Origin: Coprinus comatus
Lineage: Eukaryota; Basidiomycota; Agaricomycetes; Agaricales; Agaricaceae
NCBI GenBank assembly: GCA_034638255.1
Contig: JAWPGT010000001.1
Location: 1,798,001 to 1,862,000 of the forward strand
Length of the DNA stretch: 64,000 nucleotides
Reading direction: 5' to 3'
Shown here: positions 35,227 through 46,356 of the stretch, piece by piece
Layout of the letters: the number at the start of each line of letters is the position of its first letter
How positions within the stretch are numbered: position 1 is the first letter of the stretch
Position numbers and translations under genes: made by a program
The notes under the pieces: model-generated
Seen by the model: the letters and a program-made list of their open reading frames with translations, nothing else
What the model was told of the DNA's origin: nothing
The model's database searches: none

Positions 35227-35871
35227 GTTATTCTAAAAAGTTGCGGAAGTGTCTATATGATGGACGTCACTTTCTGTTTTCTTATTAAACGTCTTTTTCT
35301 GAATAACCAAGTTTGCGACGATATATATCCAAGTATAAAGTAGCCCAGTAGTAGAGTCGTCTTAATTCTGGAAAAGATTATGTTGTTACTTCGAATACCT
35401 CAGTTTATCTTATTCCTTTACCTACTTATTGTGTCTACGGTGTTTACGATTTTTTTGCATGAAATAATAACGAATCTAGATGAGCAACTCACGTGGTCCC
35501 AATATGGAAAGGCGCCTAATGACCTAACGTCGCGTAAGAAGTTGACCGCTGTTATTAAAGTTGGACTCCACACAAACACTCGTTCCACACACTTATCCGG
35601 ATCCTTCACCTTTCACCCACCGGGACACTATAGATCAATTGCCTCGGTACGATCACAAATACGACGCCTGGGTATAAACGCTCCATCACAGACTACTCTT
35701 GGTCCTTTCGGCGATCATACGACGCGGTACTACTTAAAAGGAAGGGATTCGGATTCTCTTGGATGTTCTAGGGATATTCTACTCTGGGAATATATCACAC
35801 ATATAAGATTAATTTGGCTTAACGGGAAGAAGGATTTATTGCCATTGCTATACGAGTTACAGGCTCTAGTT

Positions 35872-37677
35872 ATGCCTCCGAAGTCGGCTGAAAAGGATGA
35901 GATGCTCACTGCGTTGGTATGTAATATTCCTTTTCTACAAGTCGTTATATGAACTTACGGAATTACATTTGTGATCTTTCCTTTTCTCTCTCTGTGGTTC
36001 GAATGTTGGCTCTGTCCGTCTGGGGTACGTGCATAATGGGGGTGTTTTTTGATTGGAAATGGGTGATTGTGCACGAAATGAACTTTGGGAATGCGTCAAT
36101 CGTGGGGTTTGGTGATATAGAGTAAAAGAATATTAACGGCCATGTTGGATGATCTTATTATGGACGTGTCATTACAAGCTCATCAAGAAGTGTTGAGAGG
36201 GAAGGCAGTTTGTCAGATATGCCATACACAGTGGGTCTTTACTCCATTTCTCTCACCTACACATGTAACTTAACTATTATTACTAAAATAATATAGGTGT
36301 GGTTCTGGTATGTCCTTAATACACGACCTCTAACCGGACGAGAAATAACGTTTGAATTATTGGACACACAACAGTACACCTACCTGGAACATCATTGCAA
36401 GGGAATACGAACGGAGCAGTTGCGGGGTCAAGTTCGAGACCAGATACACCGTCATCACAATCGGCTAATGACGTAGGCGGTAAAGCCACTGGATCGGCAA
36501 ATGGGAGTGTCAATGGAACACCTACGAGTAATAAGGATGGGAATGTGTTGTTGGATTGTATCGTCTGTCAACGACAGGTAACATCTTGTTTTTCATATCT
36601 CTTTGGGTGAATATCACTCAATAGCTTTCTTGTAGGTTGCGTCGAATCGGTACGCGTCACATTTGAGTACCTGTATGGGTCTTGGTCCCTCACGAAGAGG
36701 ACCTACGAGAGGGAGTACTGCTAGTGGGAAACCCAAGTATGTATCTTTCATTCGGTTCATGTCTTCGCATCTCATTAAGTTACAATACAGATTACCGTCC
36801 GAAGCTGGAAGATCAGCCTCTCCAGCCTCTGAGGCCGGGAATGGTTCAGATGATAGGTTCAATGGAAAAGCAAGAAGCAAGATTAAAGGAAAGCAATCTG
36901 GTGAGTCTACAAAATCCGTGCTTTAAGAAATAGGATTGAGAGTTTCTATGAGCAGAGGAGCCTGAAACGTCACTTAAGAGGAAAAGAGCGGTATGTGGTC
37001 AGCTTAACTATGTGAATTCTTACTTAGTCCCTTATGATAGCCTGGTTCACCACAAACTTCGCCGAATAAGATCACCAAGAAAGCCAAACCGTCTGGTGAG
37101 CTATTACTCATCATAAAGCTAAAGCCATGCTGAATTGGAATTGTTGTAGGGTCACCAGTATCGCGTGTCAGAGCGGACCCGGATGTGACAGGACCATTAA
37201 CAAAAGTGAGTCTACCTTTTTTATATACTTGTACTGCAACAACTCATTTCAAACTTAGTCTCATTTCCCTGGCGCAACAGGGTCAAAGTCTAAAATACCA
37301 TCACGATTACGAGAATCGTCAACAACATCATTTCTAGAACGCTCTCCAAGTGTCGCGACTTCTCGGTCTTCGTCGCCTGGGGGTACCCCTGGATCTTCAG
37401 CATTTTCTGCGGCTACACAAAGCCCAAATATTAGATCACGGAGTGTGGCTGGGAATGGGGTAGGCATGAGAGGGAGAGGAGGAAAAGCAGCAGGGACAGG
37501 ACCTCCTATAAGAAGAGTTATGAGTCCACCACGGCCGCCACCGCCTATTGTACATCATGGATTGTCCGGTTATATTGGTGAGTATTGTATATCGTACAAT
37601 GGCCTTGAAGTTTAAGAAAATTTGCAGATGATGGAGGGGATGAGACGGGTTCATCTACGGACACTAATAGTGAGTAG
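35872..37677 (+). CDS. SGF11: SAGA deubiquitinase-module subunit Sgf11
   Basis: Subunit of the SAGA histone H2B deubiquitinating module. Eleven exons: 35872..35916, 36121..36230, 36297..36307, 36375..36577, 36636..36736, 36791..36900, 36956..36990, 37041..37095, 37150..37205, 37259..37577, 37628..37677 (364 aa). The N-terminal helix (RILTAMLDDLIMDVSLQAHQ) matches the part that threads through Ubp8-Sgf73-Sus1. The zinc finger is LDCIVCQRQ-VASNRYASHLSTC, a C-x2-C...H-x3-C Sgf11-type finger. The rest is Ser/Pro/Arg-rich and probably disordered, with RGRGGKAAG. One exon is 11 nt. The first intron (204 nt) is long for this genome. The frame is open for 164 codons upstream of the chosen ATG (see findings). 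Confidence 0.88.
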
Positions 37678-37949
37678 AGTTTGTAAGATCGTAGTATAGT
37701 ATTTGGTGTGTATATCATTGCTTTCGTGGATTTGTTGTTTTGTAATGGCATTGTTTCTTGAGCACTTGTTTATGTTGGACTGGTAGCCTGGCAATGATAA
37801 TAAGTTATGGGGTGGAAGACTAGTCTGTATAAATAGATGACTATTTATTTATGGTAATTAGTAATGGCAACGGACCAAACAAGAAGGCCATCAATTACCG
37901 TTCAACGGCTAACCACCAACGCTCGTTTCCTCGCAGGTCGACTCCTCCC

Positions 37950-39609
37950 ATGTCAGCCCAAAACCCACTGTCATTCCCTTCAGAACCCTCCCTTTCAGAC
38001 CATAACCACAGACCACACCTCCAACCGCCTCGCAATGACCTCTACAACAACCCCGACGAACTCAAAGCCTCCTACGACGACCTCATAGATACCTATGCCC
38101 AACCATACGAACCCATAACACACCACGCAACATACAACGTAGACCCCCTACCACAGCCCCATTCCCGTGGCATGTCCTTTCCTCTTTCAAAGTCTCATTT
38201 TTCCGCAAAACATTCCACCGACACCGATGACCAAACAGTGCCTGTTTATCCCCCTCAGACAGCGCCTATCGAACCAGATGCTCCGGGCTTCTGGCAAAAG
38301 GTTGGTTTAAAACCTGTATAGTATCCTGCATGAATGTTCATCACTCTCTGTTCTTAGATCTTGCCGGACTCAATAGCCTGTCGGTTATATGTGCTTGCTG
38401 TGCTTGTTGAGACAACAATAAACCTTGCTATAGAGGGAGACCTGTATCTACGCATTCGAGAGGTGACAGAAGGCAATGATGGTTCGGCGGCGCGGAGAAT
38501 GCCAGTCTATCTCAGTGTTTTTGCGGTAGCCCAGTATGTCAGCCGCTTGTTGTTTTCTCCCCTAAGTATCTGACAGCCACCAAGCGTATTCCAATTTGTC
38601 ATGGCAGTGGACGCCGTGTATGCCCGCAACACCCTCCAATTCATCGGCTTAACGTGAGGTGTCCCTAGCTGGTGTGACAATCCCAGTTGCTGATATTTTT
38701 GATTTGTCGCTAGGATATTCAACGGTCTCTTGATTATTTACGCTGTCATCCAGATTGGCGAAGTTCGGGAGGCGCTGGGGTCAGGCGATACCGCAACGAA
38801 TTCGCCCATTGCCAATATACCCATCGAAGCACTGACAACCATCATCCCCTGTGTTGTCGGTGTGGCAGAAGTGGCCTTTATAGCCCTAGGCTGGAAAATT
38901 TACCACGAATTCGGTTGGAAGGTCTATAAATTCCTCGGAGCTGATCGAAACGTGAAGCGAATGTATGCGAGCTATCAAATTTACGAATGTCTGGTCAAGT
39001 TCGATGTTTTCTTCTGGGCCGGATTTTCAGTTCAGTTCATCTGGTTGGTGCTACAAGATAACGACTGGGAATACTATGTGACCTGCGCCGCACTGCCTTT
39101 GTCTATTGTCCTGTTGGTTGAAGGCCATCTTGCCGCGCGGCACGAAAACAAGTGGATGATGGGAACATTCATGTCAGGCTGTGTTGGTGCCATGGTTTAT
39201 TTCATTTACAAGGTAAATCCCTCAAAAATAATGATTTTTGCTTTCCACTCATTTTCTTGCTATAGCTTATCAGAGTGTTGACAAATGTGAACTCAGACAC
39301 ATTTAGAGTCATATGGAAATCCCTAACTGTGTTTTGTAAGGTTTTCCCTCCACTGAGATCACACATTGTATTGATGAATGAACAGCTGTTATTGCCATCG
39401 TGCTTTTGATCGCCACGATGGCATATTCAGCGATAATTTGGAGAAACTTTGGGAAGGGGCTGAAAGACGCATGTTAGTAATCCACTTAGTACGCTTCTTT
39501 TTCATGGCTAATCTCCCTCATAGTGGCGCGAAGGCAGCACAATCGCCTGGGTCCTACTGGTCATGGGCGTGCAGCTAGCACAACCCTGAACCGCATGAGT
39601 ATCAACTAA
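37950..39609 (+). CDS. UPF0658-family Golgi membrane protein
   Basis: Multi-pass membrane protein of the fungal UPF0658 family (S. pombe C23H3.04 type), assigned to the Golgi by homologues; molecular function unknown. Exons 37950..38300, 38358..38533, 38585..38653, 38714..39212, 39266..39335, 39386..39472, 39524..39609 (445 aa). A Pro/Ser-rich cytosolic N-terminus of about 115 residues is followed by a family core: RMPVYLSVFAVA, FQFVMAVDAVYARNTLQFIG, FNGLLIIYAVIQIGEVREAL, WKVYKFLGADRNVKRMYASY, VFFWAGFSVQFIWLVL, and TVFSVIAIVLLIATMAYSAI. It ends LARRQHNR...LNRMSIN. An in-frame ATG at 37851 would add 33 residues. Confidence 0.85.
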
Positions 39610-40285
39610 ATGCATCTATCCCAATGTTCACGATATATCCTTTCGGCTCCTTTCTCTGAAAATTTGTACTGATTAGTTCGCACATGACGCTTCCCTCCTG
39701 CTCCACTCAACACCACTTCCTATTATTATCCTCCACAACCGTTACTCTTATTTTTCACTGTCGGTCGTTGAGCAATCACCCTACACCCTCTCGTTTCGGC
39801 ACATATGTAGATGTATAGTCCGGGTCTCTTTCATAACATAATTACAAGGATCCTTCTTTTTTTATTCCTTCTTTTATCCACTGGCTCTCAGCATTTTTTA
39901 CACAATCTGTTGATCAGCGTGTAAAAATTATAGAGTTTTCCATTCTTTTCTTTTATTACTTTATCTTCTGTTGTTCGTTTCTTTTCGAAGTGTATATATA
40001 TCACAATCTCGTGAAATATCTGTCATCTACTTACAAAAAAAACACACTTGGTGGCTACATTCGGGCTACATATACCGTAACTGCAACAAAAAAGCTGGGG
40101 TACTCATTGTAACCCCATATGGTAATTCGAGCGGGTCATCAGGCTATGCCGACGTGTCAAAACAACTTACACCACAAAGACCAAAGCAGCTAACTTTGAC
40201 CAAGTCCCCTTTCACTAACTATTACATCCAAGCTTCAAACAACACCTTTGACAGCACATTAGACATATTCTACTTGGAGAGAATC

Positions 40286-40956
40286 ATGGCACAGCGGTAC
40301 GACCTTTGACTTGTTATTCCCTCACACTCAAATAATAATAATAAACAGAACAAGAGCTTCTCTACGTGACCGTTCAGCTTTACTTGGAACAGGATCAATA
40401 ACACCACCAATATCTGGTCGTTCTACTCCTTACGATAGTCATTATTATAATCATAATGGTGGATTTGGAAATGGGAGTGGAAGTGGGAGTGGGAGTGGGA
40501 ATGGGAGAACAGAACAACCTGCTGGACAGAGGTATGCTGATGATTTAGAAGGACAGAATGATGAAGCTTTGGAAGGATTGAATGCCAAGGTCAAATTATT
40601 GAAAGATGTAAATTCTTTTATTTGTTTCTTTCATGTCGTTAACATAGATATTGATCTTTTTTTTTTTTTTTTTTTTTAATAAGATTACGATTGGAATTGG
40701 GAATGAAGTACGCGAATCAACGAAACAACTTAGTCAAATGGTAAATTATCATCTTCCCTTCCTTACTCTTTATTTCATTCATACAAAACAAAAACTATAG
40801 AACGATGCATTTGCAGAAACAGGTGGAATTCTATCAGGTACATTCCGACGTATGAATAATATGGCTAGTAGACAAGGATGTCAATGGTTATGGTACATTG
40901 TCTTTTTCATCATTGTTTTTTGGTTCTTCATGGTTGTATGGTGGTTTCGAAGATGA
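40286..40956 (+). CDS. BET1: ER-Golgi Qc-SNARE Bet1
   Basis: SNARE used in ER-to-Golgi vesicle fusion with Sed5, Bos1 and Sec22. Exons 40286..40296 (11 nt), 40349..40607, 40684..40740, 40801..40956 (160 aa). The start reads MAQRTRASLRDRSALL. A Gly/Ser linker is coded by a short minisatellite (about 40470-40506). The SNARE motif runs LEGLNAKVKLLKDITIGIGN through STKQLSQMNDAFAETGGILS, with Asp-rather-than-Gln type central layer to be checked by alignment. The tail anchor is WLWYIVFFIIVFWFFMVVWW, leaving only two basic residues in the lumen. The intron at 40608..40683 contains a run of 21 T. Confidence 0.9.
40657..40677 (+). repeat. Poly-T tract (21 T) within a BET1 intron
   Basis: An uninterrupted T run in the polypyrimidine part of the second BET1 intron, directly upstream of the AATAAG acceptor. 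Its length is likely to vary between strains and to be sensitive to sequencing error. Confidence 0.9.
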
Positions 40957-41333
40957 CTTCATTTTTCCAGTTCCATTCTGCTGTATATACAGTACACAAC
41001 TCTATATTCAAAACTCCACCTTTTCGTTTACTTCTACTTCGCACAGAAGCATTCATGTCCTTCCATTACTTCTACACTTGACATCATTTATCTCTTCGCA
41101 ATGTATTACCCTTACAACCTCACACCATACATCATATTACTTTTCCCTAATCTATTACAAGTAAGCATTGACCGAAAGTTTTAGTCTTGAGGTTTGAAAT
41201 CATTAGATATTCTACAGCAGAATACAGCTAGCATAGAGAAAAAGGTTTTTGTCGACAAAGCAACAGATAGCAACATAACAAATAATATAAAAAGAATAGC
41301 AGGAAAAAGAATGAATAGTCTTTTGAATCCCAA

Positions 41334-43118
41334 TCAATCATTGCGTAGAGCAGTATGTCCAATTTCCCAAACCATTCGGCGTCGAAGGTAAGGCATATCT
41401 TGTTGTGTAAAACGAAATATCTCATCCCCTCTTGACAGTGATTCTAGGAACTGACAAGTAAAAACCCCACAATCATAGCCATTTTCCTGTTGAGGTGTAA
41501 TTGCCTATATGTACATCATAATCAATACTTTGTGATTTGTTGAGAAACATATACAAGCACAGAACTCACATCGGGAGCATAATCTTCCCAACCCGTGTAA
41601 TCGAACGGCTTTTTCTTTTTGTTACGATGTTCGGCATCTAGATATTTTCTAAGGTTCTAGCATACTGGTCAGTAGCGCAAAGATATATAAGTGGAGACTG
41701 CTTACCTGGAAGACGATATCTTTTGCCATACCCATACTATCATACGACTCTATGCGCTTGCGACGAAAATTGATAGCTGCAGCAGTCCAATGTGCATTCC
41801 TATGATTCACCGGAATAAGAATAACATCTTTCGAGAAGATGTCGATCTAATTGGGTTATAAGTTTAAATATATGAAGAGACATACAACTTTTCACATACC
41901 TTTTTCGTCCATTTCGCCAGCCTTCCTTTATCATACCCCTCATTCAGAAGCTTGGACCAGAAGAATGTGCTGAAATAATGAACATTTAGTGGCTTTCCAT
42001 CCTCCGAATCAGATATATTTTCTTTGCAGCTTTCCGACCGTCCGAGGATCATGGCTCCATAAAAGTTGATAATCTCGTCATTAAGCCATTGGCCAGGTCG
42101 CAGGCGGACGATGTCTTTATCATCTACAGCTTCCCGGCATACTTGGCAATAGTTCCTCGTTTGCCAAGAAGAACCTTGACTTCATTCTCGTCCTCTGACG
42201 GTAGCGACGTCGGCAAGGGGGGTGCTTTGGGGTGCAATTGATCCTCGATCTTGGTGTCCTTGTCTCTCCATTTGCGTTGTAGAAAATCGAGAGCGGACGT
42301 ATCGAAGTTTATAGGCTTTCGCCTAGAACAACTCAGTTATAAGATGGGTAGAGAGACATCCGACTCACTCTTGCATAGAAGCCTTCGCAATTGATAGCGC
42401 CCTCCGTAGTGTATCATCTTTCACGGTCAAAGGTGATAGTACTGTAACTGGGTATGAGAGACTAGAAAGTGAAACCAGATGAGAGATCCGAGATACCTTT
42501 GTTGGGGTCGTGTGGTACCGCATCTTTTACTCTGTCGAAATACGAGAGATATCCTGAGAGAAAGAGCATGTAAGTAGAATGCACCAAAATTCATCGAGAT
42601 CACAAAGGACCTTGGAATTCCTCCATCGACGATTGATACCCTGTGGAGATAATAACATGAATAAGTCGAAAGGATCATCACAAATATTAACGTACCCTGA
42701 CGCTTCTTGCTCTCATACGCCCGCAGAATCATAGCACGACGCGCTTGTTCTCGCTCATCTTTCACTTTGGCTAGATGCTACATTCGTCCCTGTGAGCGAT
42801 GGTTCAACTGAACAGACATTGATGACAACCCACTGCTTTGTGGTATATATGCTGCCTATGGCGATGCCTAATAAGGCCATTTGTCCTCCGTGACGATGGC
42901 TCGGACTTGAGTGACGGCGTCGTCCTGGGAGATGGTGAGTAATTGGGTGAATTAAGGCCCAAGGTGGCCAATCTAGTTTCTAGGACTTCTGGGGAACCTG
43001 AAGATATTGACTGCGTAGAAGATCCTTGCTCGTGCCTGCGGAGGATGGAGAGCAAGGAGGGGGTGTTGGATGGAGGTCTGGATTGAAGGAATGGAGAGGA
43101 GTGTGGTGAACCAAACAT
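41334..43118 (-). CDS. ULP1: SUMO protease Ulp1 (C48), with one missing base
   Basis: Cysteine protease that matures SUMO and removes it from targets, usually at the nuclear pore. Exons in reading order: 43118..42830, 42770..42696, 42640..42611, 42553..42497, 42447..42369, 42322..41900, 41846..41706, 41656..41570, 41504..41334 (about 450 aa). The catalytic domain has LRPGQWLNDEIINFYGAMI, the His in VNHRNAHWTAAAI, the Asp in IESYDSMG, the oxyanion Gln in PQQENGYD and the Cys in GYDCGVFTCQFLE, so the triad is complete. The Ser-rich N-terminus starts MFGSPHSSPF. In the large exon, LLGKRGTIAKYA and REAVDDKDIVRLRPG are in different frames. One base near 42134-42138 (a GG run that should be GGG) restores the frame and gives the phase that the next exon needs. 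Confidence 0.88.
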
Positions 43119-43218
43119 ATCGTTTATTTCACTGTTGCCCAATGATCTCTCGTACAGTCGTCTGTCAGTCACTGGTCACGCACCGTCACGCGACTTCCAC
43201 TGACCTCTACTCGATCAC

Positions 43219-43320
43219 GCCTTCTTGGCTCAGCTGGTTAGAGCGCTGGTCTCATATTCCACATGAGTGTTGTATCAACACCCAATCCAGAGGTCGCTAG
43301 TTCGATCCTAGCAGGGGGCA
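43219..43320 (+). tRNA. tRNA-Met (CAT), elongator type, with a 28-nt intron
   Basis: The cloverleaf is readable: acceptor stem GCCTTCT with AGGGGGC, D arm GCTC..GAGC, anticodon loop CTCATAA interrupted after position 37, and T arm GCTAG-TTCGATC-CTAGC, then discriminator A. The intron is about 43257..43284, at the canonical position next to the anticodon. The anticodon stem keeps the T-T pair below the loop as in yeast elongator tRNA-Met. A TTTTT terminator lies at 43326-43330. The A and B boxes fit internal pol III promoters. Confidence 0.93.
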
Positions 43321-43870
43321 TTCTATTTTTGCTGTTCTTGCATTCTATTAGCAAGCCCCTCCTGATCCTGATGGACAATATGATCAGGTTATGTATGACA
43401 TGTTCTTACATCGCTATCTGGATGATCAGTATAACAAGAGAGGCAATCTGCCCGCCAACTTTCAACTTACAAAAAGGAAATTCCGTTATAAATGATTCAA
43501 GCCGAAACGTCTGGCTTTAAGTTGAGCCTCGATATGGGAATCAAGTTAGTTAGTTTCAGCCCGGAGTTTGAGCGTTGATAGATATAGGAGCGGTTGAGTA
43601 ATTTCATATCGTGATCACACAATGCAGAGACTGTATGGGAATGTGGTCAGCGTGGTGTGTACAACGAGGCCACGAGAGCGAAAGTAGCTTGAAATGGAGT
43701 ATTCTTGGGAAGAGAGCGGAGCTCAGCACATTGAACGGCGCGGGCCGAGGACCATTATAAAGGATATTCTTGGGCCATTCTCCGCCATCTTCGCCACTTC
43801 CCACAAACATATAAGACTACTAACCATCGCTCTATACTCTTTGTTTCTACTCCGAACTAGGCCAATAACC

Positions 43871-44382
43871 ATGGGCATGAGCTACCGTCGCTATCTCACT
43901 GGTGACCGCATATATGGCTGCTCAAAGTGCAGGACCCATCTTGCCACCATCCACTCCATGATGTCCAGGGTATTTCTAAGCCCGTGCATTTGTCGCATTG
44001 CTTGCTAATTGACCTGGTTCCACATAGGCATTCAACGGTCAACATGGTCGGGCTTATCTCTTTGACGGAGTGTATGTACTACCTCGTCTCCCTGGCTCCC
44101 TTTGACTTATCCTACTCGTCATTTAGTGTGAATGTCGTCGAAGGTGAACCCAGCGATCGGCCCATGACTACTGGCAACCACACTGTCCGGGACATCTACT
44201 GTGTCAAATGCAGAACTACTCTGGGCTGGAAATATGTATGCACATGGTTGCATCTACTGCCATGTTATTTTATCTCACCATTTATAACTCCTTGGTTTCA
44301 GGATAAAGCTTACGAACCATCACAGAAATATAAAGAAGGCAAGTACATTCTTGAGCGCAGTCTGCTCGTGGATGTGCAATGA
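43871..44382 (+). CDS. MOH1: Yippee-like zinc-binding protein (Moh1)
   Basis: Small protein of the Yippee family; yeast Moh1 is a subunit of or partner to the GID ubiquitin ligase. Exons 43871..43969, 44028..44071, 44127..44235, 44302..44382 (110 aa, typical). The zinc site is two C-x2-C pairs, [12 protein letters not shown] and [14 protein letters not shown], 52-53 residues apart. Between them are [17 protein letters not shown] and [16 protein letters not shown], the family signature. The end is the usual [14 protein letters not shown]. The start [11 protein letters not shown] was chosen. An upstream ATG at 43694 opens a frame but is not family-like. Confidence 0.93.
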
Positions 44383-46027
44383 ATTGGAATTACCTCGCAA
44401 GCCGCCTGGCAGAATCAATGGAGTCTGGTAACAGAGCCCCAAACGAACAACCACTAAACATTCCACCATCAGTGTGCAATTACAGCAAACCCCAATTTCT
44501 CGGCAGGCCGTTTGATTTGGTTTGGTTCTTCATCATCGACGTTCTCGGACATTCACATTCACACATTTCACACGATTGCATTTCCACCTTCGCAATTAAA
44601 TGCGAGAGGAAGATGGGTAAAGATTGAAGATGAAAACATATTCTGTGAGGACGAGAAGGGACCGGTAATCACAGGCCAAGCACACCTGCCCGCTGACTTG
44701 TCTTCAGCTCCGAATCTTCTTACCCGAACATTTTTCACTGTATTATTGATCTTTCATTTATCACACCACCAGCTTCAATAATCCTTCGATACCAACTTCT
44801 TACCATCAATCTCGCGGACCCTTCTCCATCCTTTCACCAACCACAGAAGTCTCCATGGTGCGAATAGCCAGAAATATCCAGCGCTTTCCTCTTGCAGAAC
44901 ATCCCTGCACCCGAGACTACCCATCTATCTCGTATTTTAGCCCTCTTACTCGTCACTCTGGTGCGGGTAGTACTTTTTAGTGTACTACCTTGATATCAAA
45001 TACATTTTTCCAGTAACCGAATAATGCCTCAAGCGGCATCCAGCCTGAGAATTTGGGTGTCATCATGCCAAAGAACCAACCATCACCATACAACGTGTCA
45101 GGGCACCACGCTCTGAATGAAGCCGCGGTCGTGAGTACAACTTTATGTAAAGGGTAGGTCTTCCCTTGGCGTGTCTTTGAGCGGCAGAAAATGCGTTGGG
45201 GTAAAGGGCTATGATTAATACGTCAGTATATAAACTGATGCACGTCGACAGGTACTTAGAAGACTTGGGGGAGACTCGGCTGGGATGAGGATATTCAGGG
45301 GAAGGCTATAGTGTGGGGGAAACGTGAAGGGGGATTAGATTGGAATTAGAGCTTAAAGCAAGGTCTGAGGAGCCAAGTCGTGGTAGGGTGATTGTGTTCA
45401 CGATCTTGACCGTATGGCTATGCGATGGATTAGCTGACAAGGCCAGATATCGCCATTAATAGATCAGTGGGTTATGATGGACATATCGTCGCAATTCATG
45501 AGACATGCTGCGTGATGCGATGTATGTAGCAGAAGACGAGTAGCAACGCTGAAGTGAAAATCCGAAATGATGACAGCTCTACAATTTTGTGGATGTTGCG
45601 GTGCGAGATATTTTGGGCAAGCTAAGCGAGGTAAACAAGGATTTTGTGAAACTCCTAGAGTACGGAGATCGAAAGGAATCAAATTGTTTTTTTTTGCAGA
45701 TAATCAAGGGTCAGTAGGTGTGAATTTCGGACAGAGAGGTGGGAAGACATGATGCAAGATGATGCAGTGAGGAGTAAGTAATCCACGCAATTCGGAATAG
45801 GACGAGGGGACTCGCTATTTTGGGATCTCCCGGTGATTGGCCGGGGATCATTGCGACCTTCCGCATTTGGGTTGCGGCGCCGTAGCTGCCGAAACCCCAA
45901 GAGTTAGGATTCCCCAAACTGAAGAGATGCAAGTTGGCATACATTTTGCTCGGTATATAAAGAACCCAGTCCTTTCTACTTCCTCACTCAACAGTCAATC
46001 CTCCCCTCCACCTCTTCTCCAGTAGTA
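44383..46027. other. Gene-free interval after the yippee gene
   Basis: No supportable gene. Open frames at 44379-44781 lack splice or motif support and begin in the 3' UTR of the yippee gene. The last part holds the promoter described next. Confidence 0.5.
45954..45962 (+). promoter_or_regulatory. TATA box upstream of a small ORF
   Basis: TATATAAAG about 66 bp upstream of the leader ATG at 46028 and 128 bp before the main ATG at 46090, followed by a C/T-rich stretch that could hold the transcription start. TATA boxes are rare in this window, so this suggests a regulated or strongly expressed gene. Confidence 0.6.
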
Positions 46028-46081
46028 ATGGGTTCGTCTTTTCCTTTCTCCAGAACACGCATATACTCATCCATCCCCTAG
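46028..46081 (+). CDS. Upstream ORF of 17 codons in the leader
   Basis: MGSSFPFSRTRIYSSIP then stop, ending 8 nt before the main ATG. It could repress or time translation of the downstream ORF by reinitiation. Alternatively, GTTCGT just after this ATG could act as a splice donor. Confidence 0.35.
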   Translation: MGSSFPFSRTRIYSSIP

Positions 46082-46089
46082 CCACCATC

Positions 46090-46356
46090 ATGTCTCGCCC
46101 AGCCGTCTCCTCTCCCCTCGCAGGCAATGCGTCCTCTGCACATACCCAGACTGCCGCTCAGCGCGTAACTGCCAAGCGCAATCCTTCCTTCCCTTCATCA
46201 CGCGCTCTTCGGCCGTTCCCTTCCATTGCCCACGCCATTCACCCTTCCGCCAACAACAAGAAGGCTGTTAAAATTATCGAACCTCCAAAGCACCAGAAGA
46301 GCATGTTCATGTTAAACCTAACACAGGCCGAGTTTAGCCGACAGGACGACGACTAA
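46090..46356 (+). CDS. Small hypothetical protein, 88 aa, single exon
   Basis: Not recognised. The ATG has a good context (CCACCATCATG). The protein is Ser/Ala/Pro-rich and basic in the first half (MSRPAVSSPLAGNAS, AAQRVTAKRNPSF), with a more conserved-looking end: KKAVKIIEPPKHQKSMFMLN then LTQAEFSRQDDD. No signal peptide or membrane helix is present. The last 35 residues look like a short linear-motif region. A TATA box and a C/T-rich leader support transcription. The function is unknown. Confidence 0.6.
   Translation: MSRPAVSSPLAGNASSAHTQTAAQRVTAKRNPSFPSSRALRPFPSIAHAIHPSANNKKAVKIIEPPKHQKSMFMLNLTQAEFSRQDDD

Noticed and set aside
43694..43870. Longer N-terminus for the yippee protein from an upstream ATG
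   Set aside because: It is not in the yippee frame and lacks family similarity; the family length fits the ATG at 43871.
44379..44781. Two overlapping ORFs after the yippee stop
   Set aside because: They begin at or inside the 3' UTR, lack introns of local type and show no motif.
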